A stretch of 64,000 nucleotides of DNA from Reyranella massiliensis 521 (GCF_000312425.1 NZ_HE997181.1:1893160-1957159), one strand, 5' to 3'. Positions 43,188-52,012 are shown, counted from the first letter of the stretch. Translations and numbers: made by a program. Notes: generated by a model from the letters alone, not told the origin.

Positions 43188-45020
43188 CTAGCCCTGGAGG
43201 CTGTCGAGGATGTTGGCGCCTTCCACGGCCTTGCCTGCCTGACCACTGATCATCGGCAGGATTTCGTCGCGCTTGCCCATCGCCTGAACAGTGCCATTCT
43301 TCAGCACCATGATCTTGTCCACGCTGCGCAGGAGAGCGGGGCGCTGGGTGATCGCAACGACCGTAATGCCCTTCTTCTTGGCCCGTATCAGCGCTTTGCC
43401 CAGGGCAACTTCGCCGGCGACGTCCAGATTGGAGTTCGGCTCGTCCAGGACGACGAGCTTCGGGTCGCCGAAGAAGGCACGAGCAAGTCCGATTCGCTGC
43501 TTCTGGCCGCCGGAAAGGGGGCTGCCGTCGACGGTGATTGGCGTCTCGTAGCCGAGAGTGAAGTTCGAAACCATCTCGTGGATGTCGGCCAGTTCGGCGG
43601 CGGCAAACACCGCTTCGTCCGAGGCATCCTCGCGCATGCGGCCGATATTGGCCTTGATGGTTGCCGGAAAGAGCTGCACGTCCTGTGGCAGGTATCCGAC
43701 GCTCTCGCCGAACTGCCGGGGGTCCCAGTTGCGCAGATCCATCATGTCGAGCCGGATCGACCCGGCCGTCGGGAAGATGGAGCCGACCAGCATCCTACCC
43801 AGCGTCGACTTGCCGGTGCCGGAGGCGCCGACAATGGCCATGGACTCGCCGGGATTGAGCTGGAACGACACGCCGTTCAAGATGACTTGCTTGTTCGGCG
43901 GCGGCACGTAGAGGACACGCTCGACGGTGAGCAATCCGTGCGGCCGGGGCAAGCGCAGGCGCTCGAAGTTGAGCGGCGAACTCTGGAGAAGACCGCGGAT
44001 GCGGTTGTACGCCGTACGCGCCTGAACGAAGCTCCGCCAACCCTCGATGGTGCCTTCTATGGGGGCCAGGGCCCGGCTGGCGACGATCGACGATGCGATC
44101 ATCATACCGCCGGTCAGATCGCCCTTCAGGGCCAGCCAGGCGCCGACGCCAAGCAACGCGATCTGCGTCATGAGGCGAATGAGCTTCGACACGCCGGCCA
44201 GCATAATGTTGCGATCCTGCGCCAGGACCTGGGTCTTCAGCGACTCCCGTGTCTCGCGCCCCCAGATCTGCACGGCTTCCGGCACCATGCCCATGGCGTT
44301 CAGCACGCCGGCATTTCGTGCCATCGCATCCGCCTGGAGCGTGGCTCGAAGCCCGAAGGTGTTTGATAGTGAGAAGGGACCTGCCGTGACCCGCTGGTTC
44401 ACGTAGGCGATGATCAGCAGGATCAACCCCGTTCCCGTGACGATGAAGCCGAGATAGGGGTGCACCAGAAAGACGGCCAGCAGGTAGAGCGGCGTGACCG
44501 GAGCATCGAGCATGGTCAGCAGCACGGGCCCCGTAATGAAGCTGCGGAGCTGCTGCAGATCGCCCAGAACCTGGAATTCCCGGCTCGAACCATTCTGCGA
44601 GGCTTTTGCTGCCGCGCTGAGCACCGCCGGTCCCAGCTTGCTTTCCACTTCGACCGCCGTGCGCATCAGGATGATGCGGCGGACGATGTCGACCAGCACA
44701 TGCATGACCAGCGCCGCGATGACGACGATCGTCAACATCACCAGCGTATCCATGCTGCGGCTGGTCAGCACGCGATCCGAGATCTGGAAGAGATAGATTG
44801 GTACGGCGAGAACCAGCGTGTTTACGGCGAAAGAGAAGAGGGCAACGGTAATGAGGCTCTTGCGCACGATCGCCAGGCCTCGGCCCAGCACCTCGCGAAA
44901 CTCCTTGTCAGAGGAGCGCCGCTGCAGGGGCGGCTTGGGCGGTGGGGGCGGTGCACCGGCCGACGGCGTCGATGCTGGTTCGTCTTCGCCACCCGGAGGA
45001 GTACGCACAGCAACATTCAT
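43188..45020 (-). CDS. Type I secretion ABC transporter (permease plus ATPase)
   Basis: A 610-residue half-transporter. The membrane domain covers about 55-330. The ATPase domain has Walker A GASGTGKST, Q loop in GYLPQDVQLFP, signature LSGGQKQR and Walker B LVVLDEPNSNLD. It belongs to the PrtD/AprD group, lacking the N-terminal peptidase-like domain, and starts with a P-rich tail (STPSAGAPPPPPKPPLQRR). It drives one-step export of proteins with C-terminal signals. Start ATG 45020 lies 23 bases after the preceding gene, so the genes are coupled. Confidence 0.92.
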   Translation of the reverse strand: MNVAVRTPPGGEDEPASTPSAGAPPPPPKPPLQRRSSDKEFREVLGRGLAIVRKSLITVALFSFAVNTLVLAVPIYLFQISDRVLTSRSMDTLVMLTIVVIAALVMHVLVDIVRRIILMRTAVEVESKLGPAVLSAAAKASQNGSSREFQVLGDLQQLRSFITGPVLLTMLDAPVTPLYLLAVFLVHPYLGFIVTGTGLILLIIAYVNQRVTAGPFSLSNTFGLRATLQADAMARNAGVLNAMGMVPEAVQIWGRETRESLKTQVLAQDRNIMLAGVSKLIRLMTQIALLGVGAWLALKGDLTGGMMIASSIVASRALAPIEGTIEGWRSFVQARTAYNRIRGLLQSSPLNFERLRLPRPHGLLTVERVLYVPPPNKQVILNGVSFQLNPGESMAIVGASGTGKSTLGRMLVGSIFPTAGSIRLDMMDLRNWDPRQFGESVGYLPQDVQLFPATIKANIGRMREDASDEAVFAAAELADIHEMVSNFTLGYETPITVDGSPLSGGQKQRIGLARAFFGDPKLVVLDEPNSNLDVAGEVALGKALIRAKKKGITVVAITQRPALLRSVDKIMVLKNGTVQAMGKRDEILPMISGQAGKAVEGANILDSLQG

Positions 45021-45043
45021 GGCTTTCCCACACTGCTTCTAAA

Positions 45044-46960
45044 TTATGAAAGAACGCTGCTCAGAGGATCTGACGTCATGTGCGCGGCGGTCTCCATCGG
45101 CATCGGCGTGGTGGAGTGTTCCACGGGCATTGCCGCTGCCGCGCCATGCTGGATCAAAGCCGCCACCTCGGGGGCGAGTTTTGCCGGATCGTTGAGAACC
45201 AGGCTGCTCTTGCTCGACAGCATGTCCACCGATTGGGTGATGATATTGGTCTGGACGAGGACCGATTCCGAGTACTGCTGACCGCCGACGTGCTGGCCGC
45301 CGAGCGGGCCAAGCGTGACGAGTAGGGCCTCGTTCGACAGCGAGTTGCTGCCGGTGGACACATAGCCCGACTCGCCGTTGCCCAATGTCTGTTTCACCAC
45401 ATCGCTGTCACTCACGATGTTGGTCTGGGTGAGCACGTTGAAGTCGTAGTAGTTGCCGGTGATGAACAGCACGTTCAGCTTCATGCTACCGTCGCCCGGC
45501 ACGACGAAACCCTTGTCGAGGTCGAGGGTCTGCTCGCCACGCTGCAGATCGCTCACCAAGGAGCGCATGTCCGACGACAGCGCTGAGGAGCCACCGCTGT
45601 AGTCGGCAATCGTCGCCGAGTTCGTCAGCCAGCTTGCGCCCGTGCTGACCGTCTCGGTGCCGGAACCACCTTGCCCCTCGTCGACTTGAACATAGTCGCT
45701 GTTCAGCAGTACGTTGGTTTGGAATATCCAGTTCGCCGAATAGTGACTTCCGGTGACGATCGTCAGGTCGTACTGGGCGCCGGTTTGGATCGACGTCAGT
45801 TCGTTAATCTGCTCGTTGGCTCCGGTCTCGATCATCTTGTAGTGATCGGTGGCCGTGTGCTGGACCAGATCGTTGTCCCGCATGTCGTTGGTCTGCGTGA
45901 CGAGCTTTACGTTGTAGTAGTCGCCCGTGACGCGATCGATGTTCCACTGAAGTCCGCCGAAGTAGCCCATCTCATAGGGATTGTGGGCGAGCGTCTGGAT
46001 GAACTCCGCGACATTGTTGGCTTCATTGCCACCTGCCTGGATCACGGCGGTGTCGGAGGTCCCTGCAATTGCCGACTGATCGACAAGGACGTTGGTTTGG
46101 ACGACGACGTCGCTTCTATAACTATCGCCCAAGACCACGAGGGTCCCGATCGCGCCCTGCGTGTCGACAATCCCGGCAAAATTCATTGCCAGGTTGTCGC
46201 CTGTATGGATGACGGCCATGTTTGCCGAGCTGTCGGTCGGCGTCTCGGGCACAAGATCTGCCGGCCCCTTCGGCGGAGTTGCATCGGCCGGAAGGACGAC
46301 GCCGTCAAGAGTGACGCCGGGCTGCATCGGTGCCGACACCGCCGGCAGAGAATGGTCCCCCAGCGCTTGCAAGGTGGCGACGATGGACTCGGGCGTGGCG
46401 GCGGCTCCGACATAGGCTTCCGGGATCTGCGCCTCGGCCGTGTGTACCAGGTCGTGCAGGCTGGCCGTGTGATGATGCGGCCACGGGGAGCTCTCTCCGT
46501 CGGGGCCAATAACGATGTCGTCGTCGTGGAGCGTGTTGATCTGTGTTGCTCGGAGGTCGAGTGGATCGCCTTTGTTGTCGTACTTGACCTCGATTTCCCG
46601 ATAGAGGTCGGCGCCACCGCCACTACGGCTGCTGGCATGCGGATCGACAGGCTTGGGGGCCTGGGGAACGCCGGGCAGATGCAGCGACGGGGCTGCGGGG
46701 GGAAGAAACTTGCGCGCGCCCAGGTGCAGGGGATCCCAAGCGTCGGGGCCTGGATCGTGTATCTGCGGCGAGCGGCCGACACTGAGCTCGGGAAGCTCGG
46801 CGGGGGAGTGCGCTGACAGACGGGCCGCGGGCGCATCGTCTAAGCGTTTCGGCCGAAGGAAGAAGTCTTCATAGTCGATCTGGACGCGATGTGGCTCGAG
46901 GGCGATCCGCGGATAGCCACTGAAGAAGGAGAGGTAGTTCTTCTTGGTTTCGAGCTGCAT
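45044..46960 (-). CDS. Large QTN-repeat protein, probable type I secretion substrate
   Basis: A 638-residue protein with no signal peptide, start MQLETKKNYLSFFSGYPRIA (GAGGATCC upstream; alternative 46981). The first 240 residues are proline- and histidine-containing and likely disordered. After that come five units built around a QTN tripeptide (near 288, 356, 414, 512 and 570), each with the form Y-x5-V/L-x-QTN, followed by SDxV, and mostly by a TGxNxxxN segment. The repeats suggest a beta-helix or ladder. No RTX glycine repeats are seen. The gene adjoins the exporter genes, so I infer export. The family is not known to me. Confidence 0.65.
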   Translation of the reverse strand: MQLETKKNYLSFFSGYPRIALEPHRVQIDYEDFFLRPKRLDDAPAARLSAHSPAELPELSVGRSPQIHDPGPDAWDPLHLGARKFLPPAAPSLHLPGVPQAPKPVDPHASSRSGGGADLYREIEVKYDNKGDPLDLRATQINTLHDDDIVIGPDGESSPWPHHHTASLHDLVHTAEAQIPEAYVGAAATPESIVATLQALGDHSLPAVSAPMQPGVTLDGVVLPADATPPKGPADLVPETPTDSSANMAVIHTGDNLAMNFAGIVDTQGAIGTLVVLGDSYRSDVVVQTNVLVDQSAIAGTSDTAVIQAGGNEANNVAEFIQTLAHNPYEMGYFGGLQWNIDRVTGDYYNVKLVTQTNDMRDNDLVQHTATDHYKMIETGANEQINELTSIQTGAQYDLTIVTGSHYSANWIFQTNVLLNSDYVQVDEGQGGSGTETVSTGASWLTNSATIADYSGGSSALSSDMRSLVSDLQRGEQTLDLDKGFVVPGDGSMKLNVLFITGNYYDFNVLTQTNIVSDSDVVKQTLGNGESGYVSTGSNSLSNEALLVTLGPLGGQHVGGQQYSESVLVQTNIITQSVDMLSSKSSLVLNDPAKLAPEVAALIQHGAAAAMPVEHSTTPMPMETAAHMTSDPLSSVLS

Positions 46961-47010
46961 GCTGGATCCTCGCCAAGACAAGCCCCGGCAAACGGCACAT
47001 TGTCATGATG

Positions 47011-47049
47011 AGAGAAAGAAGAAGCTCGCCCGGCCGAAGCCGGGCGAGC
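47011..47049 (-). terminator. Strong factor-independent terminator
   Basis: On the minus strand, GCTCGCCCGGC-TTCG-GCCGGGCGAGC is an 11-pair stem with a TTCG loop, followed by TTCTTTCTTTCTC. It ends transcription after the Q/N-rich protein gene and before the QTN-repeat gene. Confidence 0.85.
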
Positions 47050-47061
47050 CCCTAAGCCGCC

Positions 47062-47967
47062 TTAGCCGTGGTGGCCGCCGCCACCGCCGCCCAGCCCGCC
47101 GCTGTCCGTGGTGATGACATCGCTGCCAACCACGCTGAAGTCCGCCTGGTTGAACTGGATGTTCGCTCCCATCACGATGCTCTGCGTGAACGCATCCTGC
47201 GTGATCGAAGCCGTTGCGTCGGCCACCATGCTTGCCGGGGCGTTGTCGTGTACGGACGAGGTGGCATCCTCGATCTTTGCATAGCCACCGTCCGCCGAAG
47301 CCTTCATCGAGAAGGACGTGCCACCGGCATCGTCATGGCCCCAGCCGAATCCGCTCTCGCCACCGCCGCCAGCGAAGGATACGGTCGGGTTGGACAGCGT
47401 GTCGGCGTCGACGAGGTTGTTGACCTGGTCGAGGTTGAAGATGCTGCTGGTCCCCGAGCCGTTGACGGCCTGATCGACCGTCTCCGGCATCTGGAAGAAG
47501 ATGCCGTCGAGATTGTCGGCCGAGATCTCCGGCACCAGGTCGAGACCCGTAAGATCGACCGAAACGTTCACTGTCGTATTGACCGTGTTGTTCACCGTGT
47601 TGTCGACGGTGTTTTCGATCGAGTCGGAGGTCGCGTTGACGTTGCCGTTGACGTTGGCGGAGCTGTTCTCGCTGTGGTTCTCGCTCCAGTTGCCGTTGCC
47701 ATTGGCATTGCCGTTCAGGTTGCCGTTACCGTTGAGATTGCCATTGCCGTTCGAGTTGGCCGAGTCGACCGACTGAGCGACAGCCTGCACGGCAGCCTGG
47801 GTTTCGTACTGGCTCTGCCCCTGGGCCTGGCCCTGGCCCTGGCCCTGGCCCTGCAGATTGGCCTGACCCTGGGCCTGCCCCTGGAGCTGGCCCTGGGCTT
47901 CGAGCTGCGCCTGCAACTGAGCCTGGATGTCGTTCGGATCGTTGCTGTGATTGTTGTCGTTAGGCAT
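47062..47967 (-). CDS. Q/G/N-rich low-complexity protein, first gene of secretion locus
   Basis: A 301-residue acidic protein without a signal peptide, start MPNDNNHSNDPNDIQAQLQA (CGGAGAC upstream). Residues 14-55 are Q, A and G-rich (QGQ repeats), 68-100 N and G-rich (GNGNLNGNG), 112-130 have NTVNNTVNTTVN, followed by a more ordered part and a glycine-histidine end (GGLGGGGGGHHG). It has almost no lysine or arginine and no cysteine, which fits an extracellular protein. It precedes the QTN-repeat gene and the exporter. Function unknown. Its DNA carries hexamer-like repeats. Confidence 0.65.
   Translation of the reverse strand: MPNDNNHSNDPNDIQAQLQAQLEAQGQLQGQAQGQANLQGQGQGQGQAQGQSQYETQAAVQAVAQSVDSANSNGNGNLNGNGNLNGNANGNGNWSENHSENSSANVNGNVNATSDSIENTVDNTVNNTVNTTVNVSVDLTGLDLVPEISADNLDGIFFQMPETVDQAVNGSGTSSIFNLDQVNNLVDADTLSNPTVSFAGGGGESGFGWGHDDAGGTSFSMKASADGGYAKIEDATSSVHDNAPASMVADATASITQDAFTQSIVMGANIQFNQADFSVVGSDVITTDSGGLGGGGGGHHG
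47690..47755. repeat. GTTGCC-like tandem hexamers (N/G coding)
   Basis: Imperfect repeats of GCCGTT / GCCATT and variants, encoding the NGNLNGNGN part of the Q/N-rich protein. Such repeats can change length by slippage in steps of two codons. Confidence 0.7.
47815..47905. repeat. CTGGCC-like tandem hexamers (Q/G/A coding)
   Basis: Repeated CTGGCC units, with variants CTGGGC and CTGCCC, encoding the QGQ repeats of the same protein. At least five units in a row are close to identical near 47820-47850. Confidence 0.75.
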
Positions 47968-48892
47968 GTGTGTCTCCGTAAGTGATCTTTGGAGGACGCC
48001 CCGCCACACTCATGCCCGCTATTCATCTGTGTGCGGAACATCGACCGTGAACGTGACGTCGATTTGAAAAGAAAGACTTGAGATTTCGCCTCCGGCCGCA
48101 TCGCGCTGGCAGAAAGCGAGCAGTTCAGAAAGGTCAGCGGGGTGGCATGACTGATCTCCTTTCCAGTTCTTGCTCTCTTCCCAAGGGAGAGCAGTGGTTG
48201 CAGGTCCCCAAGCTCGCCTTGCCGCCGGGCTGGCTGGGTTTCCCCGGCCGGATCGGGCGTTGGCAAAGTCTTGATGTGGCGCTTGCCGAAGGTCCTTACC
48301 CCCAAGGCAGACGGCCCTTGATGGCGGAGATCGGATCTGGCCGACGGAGCCGAGATCGCGTGGATCGCCTCCGGTTTGCAGTCGGACTGTCACCGTTCGC
48401 CCGATTATTGTGTTGCGTTTTTCTCCCTAAGAGCGATGGACAACCAGAGATTGCGCTCTTGACCGTCTCGTCGTCAGTAGAAGCGTCTGCCTATTCCGGT
48501 TCGGCCTCAACCGGACAATCGCCACCCTCGATTCAAAGTTTTTGAGACCCACGAGTAACCGATATTTATCGGCATTTTTATTAGTATCGCGTTGAGCTGA
48601 GGTGAGCGGGTCTACGTGCTTGGGGCCGCTGACTGCGCCGAAGGATACACTCGCTTTCCGAGTGTTTTATCTAGAAATAGCGGAAAAGCTCGGTGCGTCG
48701 CAGGCGCGCTGAAGTGCAATTTCTTTCTGACATTTTCGTGATAGCGACCGAATGTGGTGCTTCGAGCCTGGGAGAAACGCGACCCAGGATTACAATCTCC
48801 AGCGAGTAAGCTATACAGACGTCAAGACGATTTTGATGTGGTGGGACACGTCGAAATTGGGAGTCCGAGGGGTTCGGGCTCCTTTGATCGAA
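47968..48892. other. Gene-poor stretch upstream of the secretion locus
   Basis: About 925 bases without a convincing gene. Open frames at 48078-48545 and 48019-48393 have shadow-like composition. The first 100-200 bases should hold the promoter of the secretion locus. Between 48550 and 48700 the DNA is locally AT-richer (ATTTTTATTAG), unlike its surroundings. Confidence 0.5.
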
Positions 48893-48911
48893 GGTTGGGT
48901 TGGGGTTGGGG
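48893..48911 (+). repeat. Four G tracts (GGTTGGGTTGGGGTTGGGG)
   Basis: Four G runs separated each by TT directly before the transposase-remnant start. The pattern could form a G-quadruplex on this strand and covers the ribosome-binding region. Confidence 0.6.
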
Positions 48912-48913
48912 TC

Positions 48914-49492
48914 ATGAACCAAGGGCCGGACTTCAAGGCCCGCGAAACGCTTGCGCTATTCGCGGATGAGTTGAGTGCACATCGGTATCTAGAGGGGCTG
49001 TTGTGGCCCAACGGCGTGTGTTGTCCACGCTGCGGCACCATCGGCAAGGTCGGCAAGCTGAATGGCGAGACGACCCGTGTCGGTACCTACAAGTGCTACG
49101 TCTGCCGGAAGGCTTTTTCTGTCCTACATGGCACTCTGATGAGTTCCAGCCATGTGCCTGCCCATAAATGGCTGCAAGCAATCTATCTTACCGAGGGTGG
49201 AACCAAGCCGATGCGGCCGTACCATCTGCATCAAATTCTGAACGTATCGTTCAAGACGGCATCGTCGATGCTGCGCCGCATCGGCGATGCGGCAGCTCAG
49301 CTTCAGTATGAGGCACCTCAGCGCAAACAGCAGGTCCCGGTTCTAAGATCGGCACCAATTGATGCCCCGCGGCACCCGAGCTTCCTGCCGGCGTCTCGCC
49401 CGTTGTCTCCTGCGCTATCCAGCAGGACTGTCCGGGTCAATATCGAGACCGTTCGCGGCGTTCCGGCTCGACTTGGATCTGAGGCCCTGTGA
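48914..49492 (+). pseudogene. IS1595-type transposase, N-terminal remnant
   Basis: A 192-residue frame. The front matches the IS1595/ISXO2 transposase head: a zinc ribbon CPRC (37-40) and CYVC (61-64), then FSVLHGTLMSSSHVPAHKWLQAIYL and the helix-turn-helix-like YHLHQILNVSFKTASSMLRRIGDA. After about residue 130 the sequence becomes unlike the family, and the DDE catalytic domain is missing. The tail runs 78 bases into the opposite-strand gene at 49415. It is therefore inactive as a transposase, unless the DNA-binding head has been kept for another use. Confidence 0.75.
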
Positions 49493-50293
49493 GCTGGCTT
49501 TCCTGACGGCTTCCTGCAGCCGGGGCAACATGTCCCAGATGCGCCGGTTGAGGTTTCTCAGATCGGCGCATGTCTTGAGAATGCCGTCGAGACGCTTCTG
49601 GTCGATGGCGTGTTGCTGGCCGAAGCTGATCTTGCCCCCCTTTATTACCAGCCGCATGGTTTGGGTGTGTGTGATGGCGCCGTTGCCATCCACTGTATAC
49701 ATTGCGTGAAGGAATTCGTTGCGAACCTGGTTGGTATCGTTGAAATCCTTGATGAGCTGATCGAGGGCGGAACGGACCTCGCGATTGTCTATCTTGATTC
49801 GGGCAAGGCGAGTTACGAGATCCAGTCGTGCCCGCGTAGTGTTGAGCGTTGAAAAAACGATTGCCGCCGATGCTTCATCGGTTTGCAGCAGAATCATCAG
49901 AATGTAGATCAGCAGGCTCTCGTTGTTGGATGAGCTGAAGACAAGCTGTCCAATCAAGGCCATGAGGTTGGCGCGGCTGGCTACGGTCTCGCGGGCAGCG
50001 ATCTCGATCGCATTGAAATCCGGTGGATCGGGAAGAACGTCTGTGGCCGCCTCACCGAGCGACGAGGGGGCCGCTTCGTCAACATCCGGTGAGCCGTCCT
50101 GGTTGATACTCTCCGAGTCGTCGTTTTGCTCGTCGGTGCTGGAGCGGGCCGAACCTTTGTCCACCACGCGGACCAGTCTGCGAACAATCTCCTCGAATTC
50201 GATCTTTGTCTCGCCGTCGAGCATATCCTTCATTCGATCGACAAACAGTGCGAACTGCGCATCGCTATGTGCCGAGATATTCTTGCGCGCCAT
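49415..50293 (-). CDS. Hypothetical protein with RNEFLH (HEPN-like) motif
   Basis: A 292-residue protein starting MARKNISAHSDAQFALFVDR. It has an N-terminal helical part, an acidic linker (about 50-90, rich in D, E and S), and a C-terminal helical domain. That domain includes NESLLIYILMILLQTDE, then LIKDFNDTNQVRNEFLHAMY (R191 to H196), matching the R-x4-6-H motif of HEPN ribonucleases. No partner nucleotidyltransferase gene is next to it. It sits between a transposase remnant and an AlpA-type gene. HEPN membership is my inference; housekeeping or other helical families could give the same motif. Confidence 0.55.
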   Translation of the reverse strand: MARKNISAHSDAQFALFVDRMKDMLDGETKIEFEEIVRRLVRVVDKGSARSSTDEQNDDSESINQDGSPDVDEAAPSSLGEAATDVLPDPPDFNAIEIAARETVASRANLMALIGQLVFSSSNNESLLIYILMILLQTDEASAAIVFSTLNTTRARLDLVTRLARIKIDNREVRSALDQLIKDFNDTNQVRNEFLHAMYTVDGNGAITHTQTMRLVIKGGKISFGQQHAIDQKRLDGILKTCADLRNLNRRIWDMLPRLQEAVRKASSQGLRSKSSRNAANGLDIDPDSPAG

Positions 50294-50701
50294 GTGTCGG
50301 CTTCCCGATGGACCAAAACGACCAAATCGATGCCAGCGATGCAGAACTCATGCATATGCCGCCACCAAACAGATACTACAGAGACATGGCACAAGTGGCA
50401 TTGGCATTCGAGTTGCAGCACTTAGCTGAACATACAACCACATAAATACACACCGAATGCGATGTCCAGCTGTGCTGGAAGGCACTTGCCGAAGCTTTAG
50501 GCATCGACCACCTCCCAGTCCTTTTCAAACTCATTCGGCGTCTGGGTCGTTCAAGATTGGTTGAACTGACGTCATCGCTGATGCAGCTTAATGTTCTAAC
50601 TGGGATGTTCGGGTTTGTGGCCCCGGACTTGATCGTGAGTGCGAATATTGCGCGGTCGGCAGCGCCTGTGGTGGGAGCACAGGGTGTGAAGGGAAGCAAA
50701 C
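50294..50701. other. Gene-free stretch between divergent accessory genes
   Basis: No good frame. It should hold the promoters of the HEPN-like gene (minus) and AlpA-like gene (plus). No clear operator symmetry was found by eye. Confidence 0.4.
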
Positions 50702-50980
50702 ATGACCAATGTTCAACAGCCATTGCTACAACCAACCGGACAGTCGTGTGAGGCCGCGAAGGAGCCGATGGTACGGCTTCTGTCAAAGCGGCAACTGAAA
50801 GAGATGGTTCTGTACACCGGGCAGCATATTCAACGCCTGGAGGATGCCGGAAAGTTCCCCAAGCGCGTTCGCCTGGGCGATGGACCGCGAGGCCGGGTTG
50901 GCTGGCTCGAGAGCGAAGTACTGGAGTGGCTGCGGGAACGGATCGAGGCCCGCAACAAGGAAGCCGGCAACGCAACCTAG
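50702..50980 (+). CDS. AlpA-type phage/excision regulator
   Basis: A 92-residue protein. After a short lead it has LLSKRQLKEMVLYTGQHIQRLEDAGKFPKRVRLGDGPRGRVGWLESEVLEWLRERIEAR. This is the AlpA/Xis-like winged helix, with S-x-x-x-L..., T-x-x-x-I-x-R-L-E-x-x-G-x-F-P and GWxxSEVxxWLxxR all in place. Such proteins switch on integrases or act as excisionases. No integrase gene is in the window, so it may be a remnant of a removed element. GAAGGGAAGC precedes the ATG. Confidence 0.85.
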   Translation: MTNVQQPLLQPTGQSCEAAKEPMVRLLSKRQLKEMVLYTGQHIQRLEDAGKFPKRVRLGDGPRGRVGWLESEVLEWLRERIEARNKEAGNAT

Positions 50981-50989
50981 ACCATCAGG

Positions 50990-52012
50990 TCAGGCTTTGC
51001 CTGGGATCCAGTGAGCCACTTCGTAGCCATCGACCACTTTGTCGGTAGGCTCGAATCCTTCGGGATTGCGAAGTGGTTCGATGACCTTGCGTGCCACTGC
51101 GACCGAGTTGGGCTCTGCGTACTTTTGCATATGACCGGCTATGTCGATGACGCGATCCGACATAGCCGCAAGAGGAGTGGACTCGTCGAAATGGACGTAG
51201 CCTGCATTCACCCCGCAGCGCACGGAAAAATCTTCTCTCATCAGCTTCACGTTCCGATTGAAGGCCTCGAGCGCCAGGATGACATCCTTGCCGGCCAGGA
51301 CTGCCTGGTCGATCGTCGGAAAGCAGGCCATTACCCCATCCGGGGTCCAGGCCGTCTTCAGGATGCCGTGAGTGTCGAACACGGCCTCGACCATCTTTCG
51401 GTACTCCGCGAAGTCGTACTGTATGGCCGCGTTTTCCTCGCGTTCCTTCATGGCCGTCGATCCTACGACGTCGATGGACAGGAAGGCCACCTCGCGGCCG
51501 AAGGCATCCAGCTTCTTCTTGGCTTCGGCGAAGGCCCGCAGAAGCTCGTTGCGATCGACACTCTTGGCGTTTTCGAAGCTCTTGAAACCCTTGTCGAGCG
51601 CCACGGCCGCCTGCGTGCCCTCGTCGAGCTGCATGGACTCCTTCCAACGCTGAAGCTGCCGCCGCATCTGCCGCGCAGTTGCTCGGCTCGTAATGTGGTT
51701 ATGCATCGACCCCACGCCGACGGCCACGACCGCCAACCCGGCGACCAGTATCCAATCGGTCCGGTCCTTGCCAGCGATCTTGGTCGGAATCTGCTCCCGT
51801 AGCTTCGGCCCGACGAACTGCAGAATCTGGTCTCGCTTGCGCAGAGCATAGTCCGTCACCGCGTAGCCATGCGGTTTGTCGAAGTAGGCGAGGGCATGGG
51901 GCGCCAGCAGCAGGACGATCGCGATCAGGATCAGCCAGCGCAAAAGCGATACGAGACCCGACATGACGATGATCGGGAATGACCGGCGCGGCAACGTAAA
52001 GGTTCCCGACAT
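50990..52012 (-). CDS. Membrane-bound class III nucleotidyl cyclase
   Basis: A 340-residue protein with two membrane helices (about 16-45 and 86-106) and a helical linker to a C-terminal cyclase domain. The domain has VAFLSIDVVGSTAMKERE (first metal aspartate), TAWTPDGVMACFPT (second; the usual GDG is PDG here) and RCGVNAGYVHFDESTPLAAMSDRVIDIAGHMQKYA. It makes cAMP or cGMP inside the cell; residues that choose the base cannot be assigned safely. GGAGAGACG precedes ATG 52012. Its end is 10 bases from the AlpA stop on the other strand. Confidence 0.82.
   Translation of the reverse strand: MSGTFTLPRRSFPIIVMSGLVSLLRWLILIAIVLLLAPHALAYFDKPHGYAVTDYALRKRDQILQFVGPKLREQIPTKIAGKDRTDWILVAGLAVVAVGVGSMHNHITSRATARQMRRQLQRWKESMQLDEGTQAAVALDKGFKSFENAKSVDRNELLRAFAEAKKKLDAFGREVAFLSIDVVGSTAMKEREENAAIQYDFAEYRKMVEAVFDTHGILKTAWTPDGVMACFPTIDQAVLAGKDVILALEAFNRNVKLMREDFSVRCGVNAGYVHFDESTPLAAMSDRVIDIAGHMQKYAEPNSVAVARKVIEPLRNPEGFEPTDKVVDGYEVAHWIPGKA

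Noticed and set aside
47690..47905. Regular repeats as a CRISPR array
   Set aside because: Units are six bases, lie inside an open frame and have no spacers.
48078..48545. 155-codon plus-strand frame upstream of the secretion locus
   Set aside because: No ribosome site, odd composition and no sign of a domain; the DNA more likely holds the promoter region.
51050..51070. GGCTCGAATCC as a tRNA T-arm
   Set aside because: It is inside the cyclase coding region and no acceptor, D or anticodon arms fit around it.
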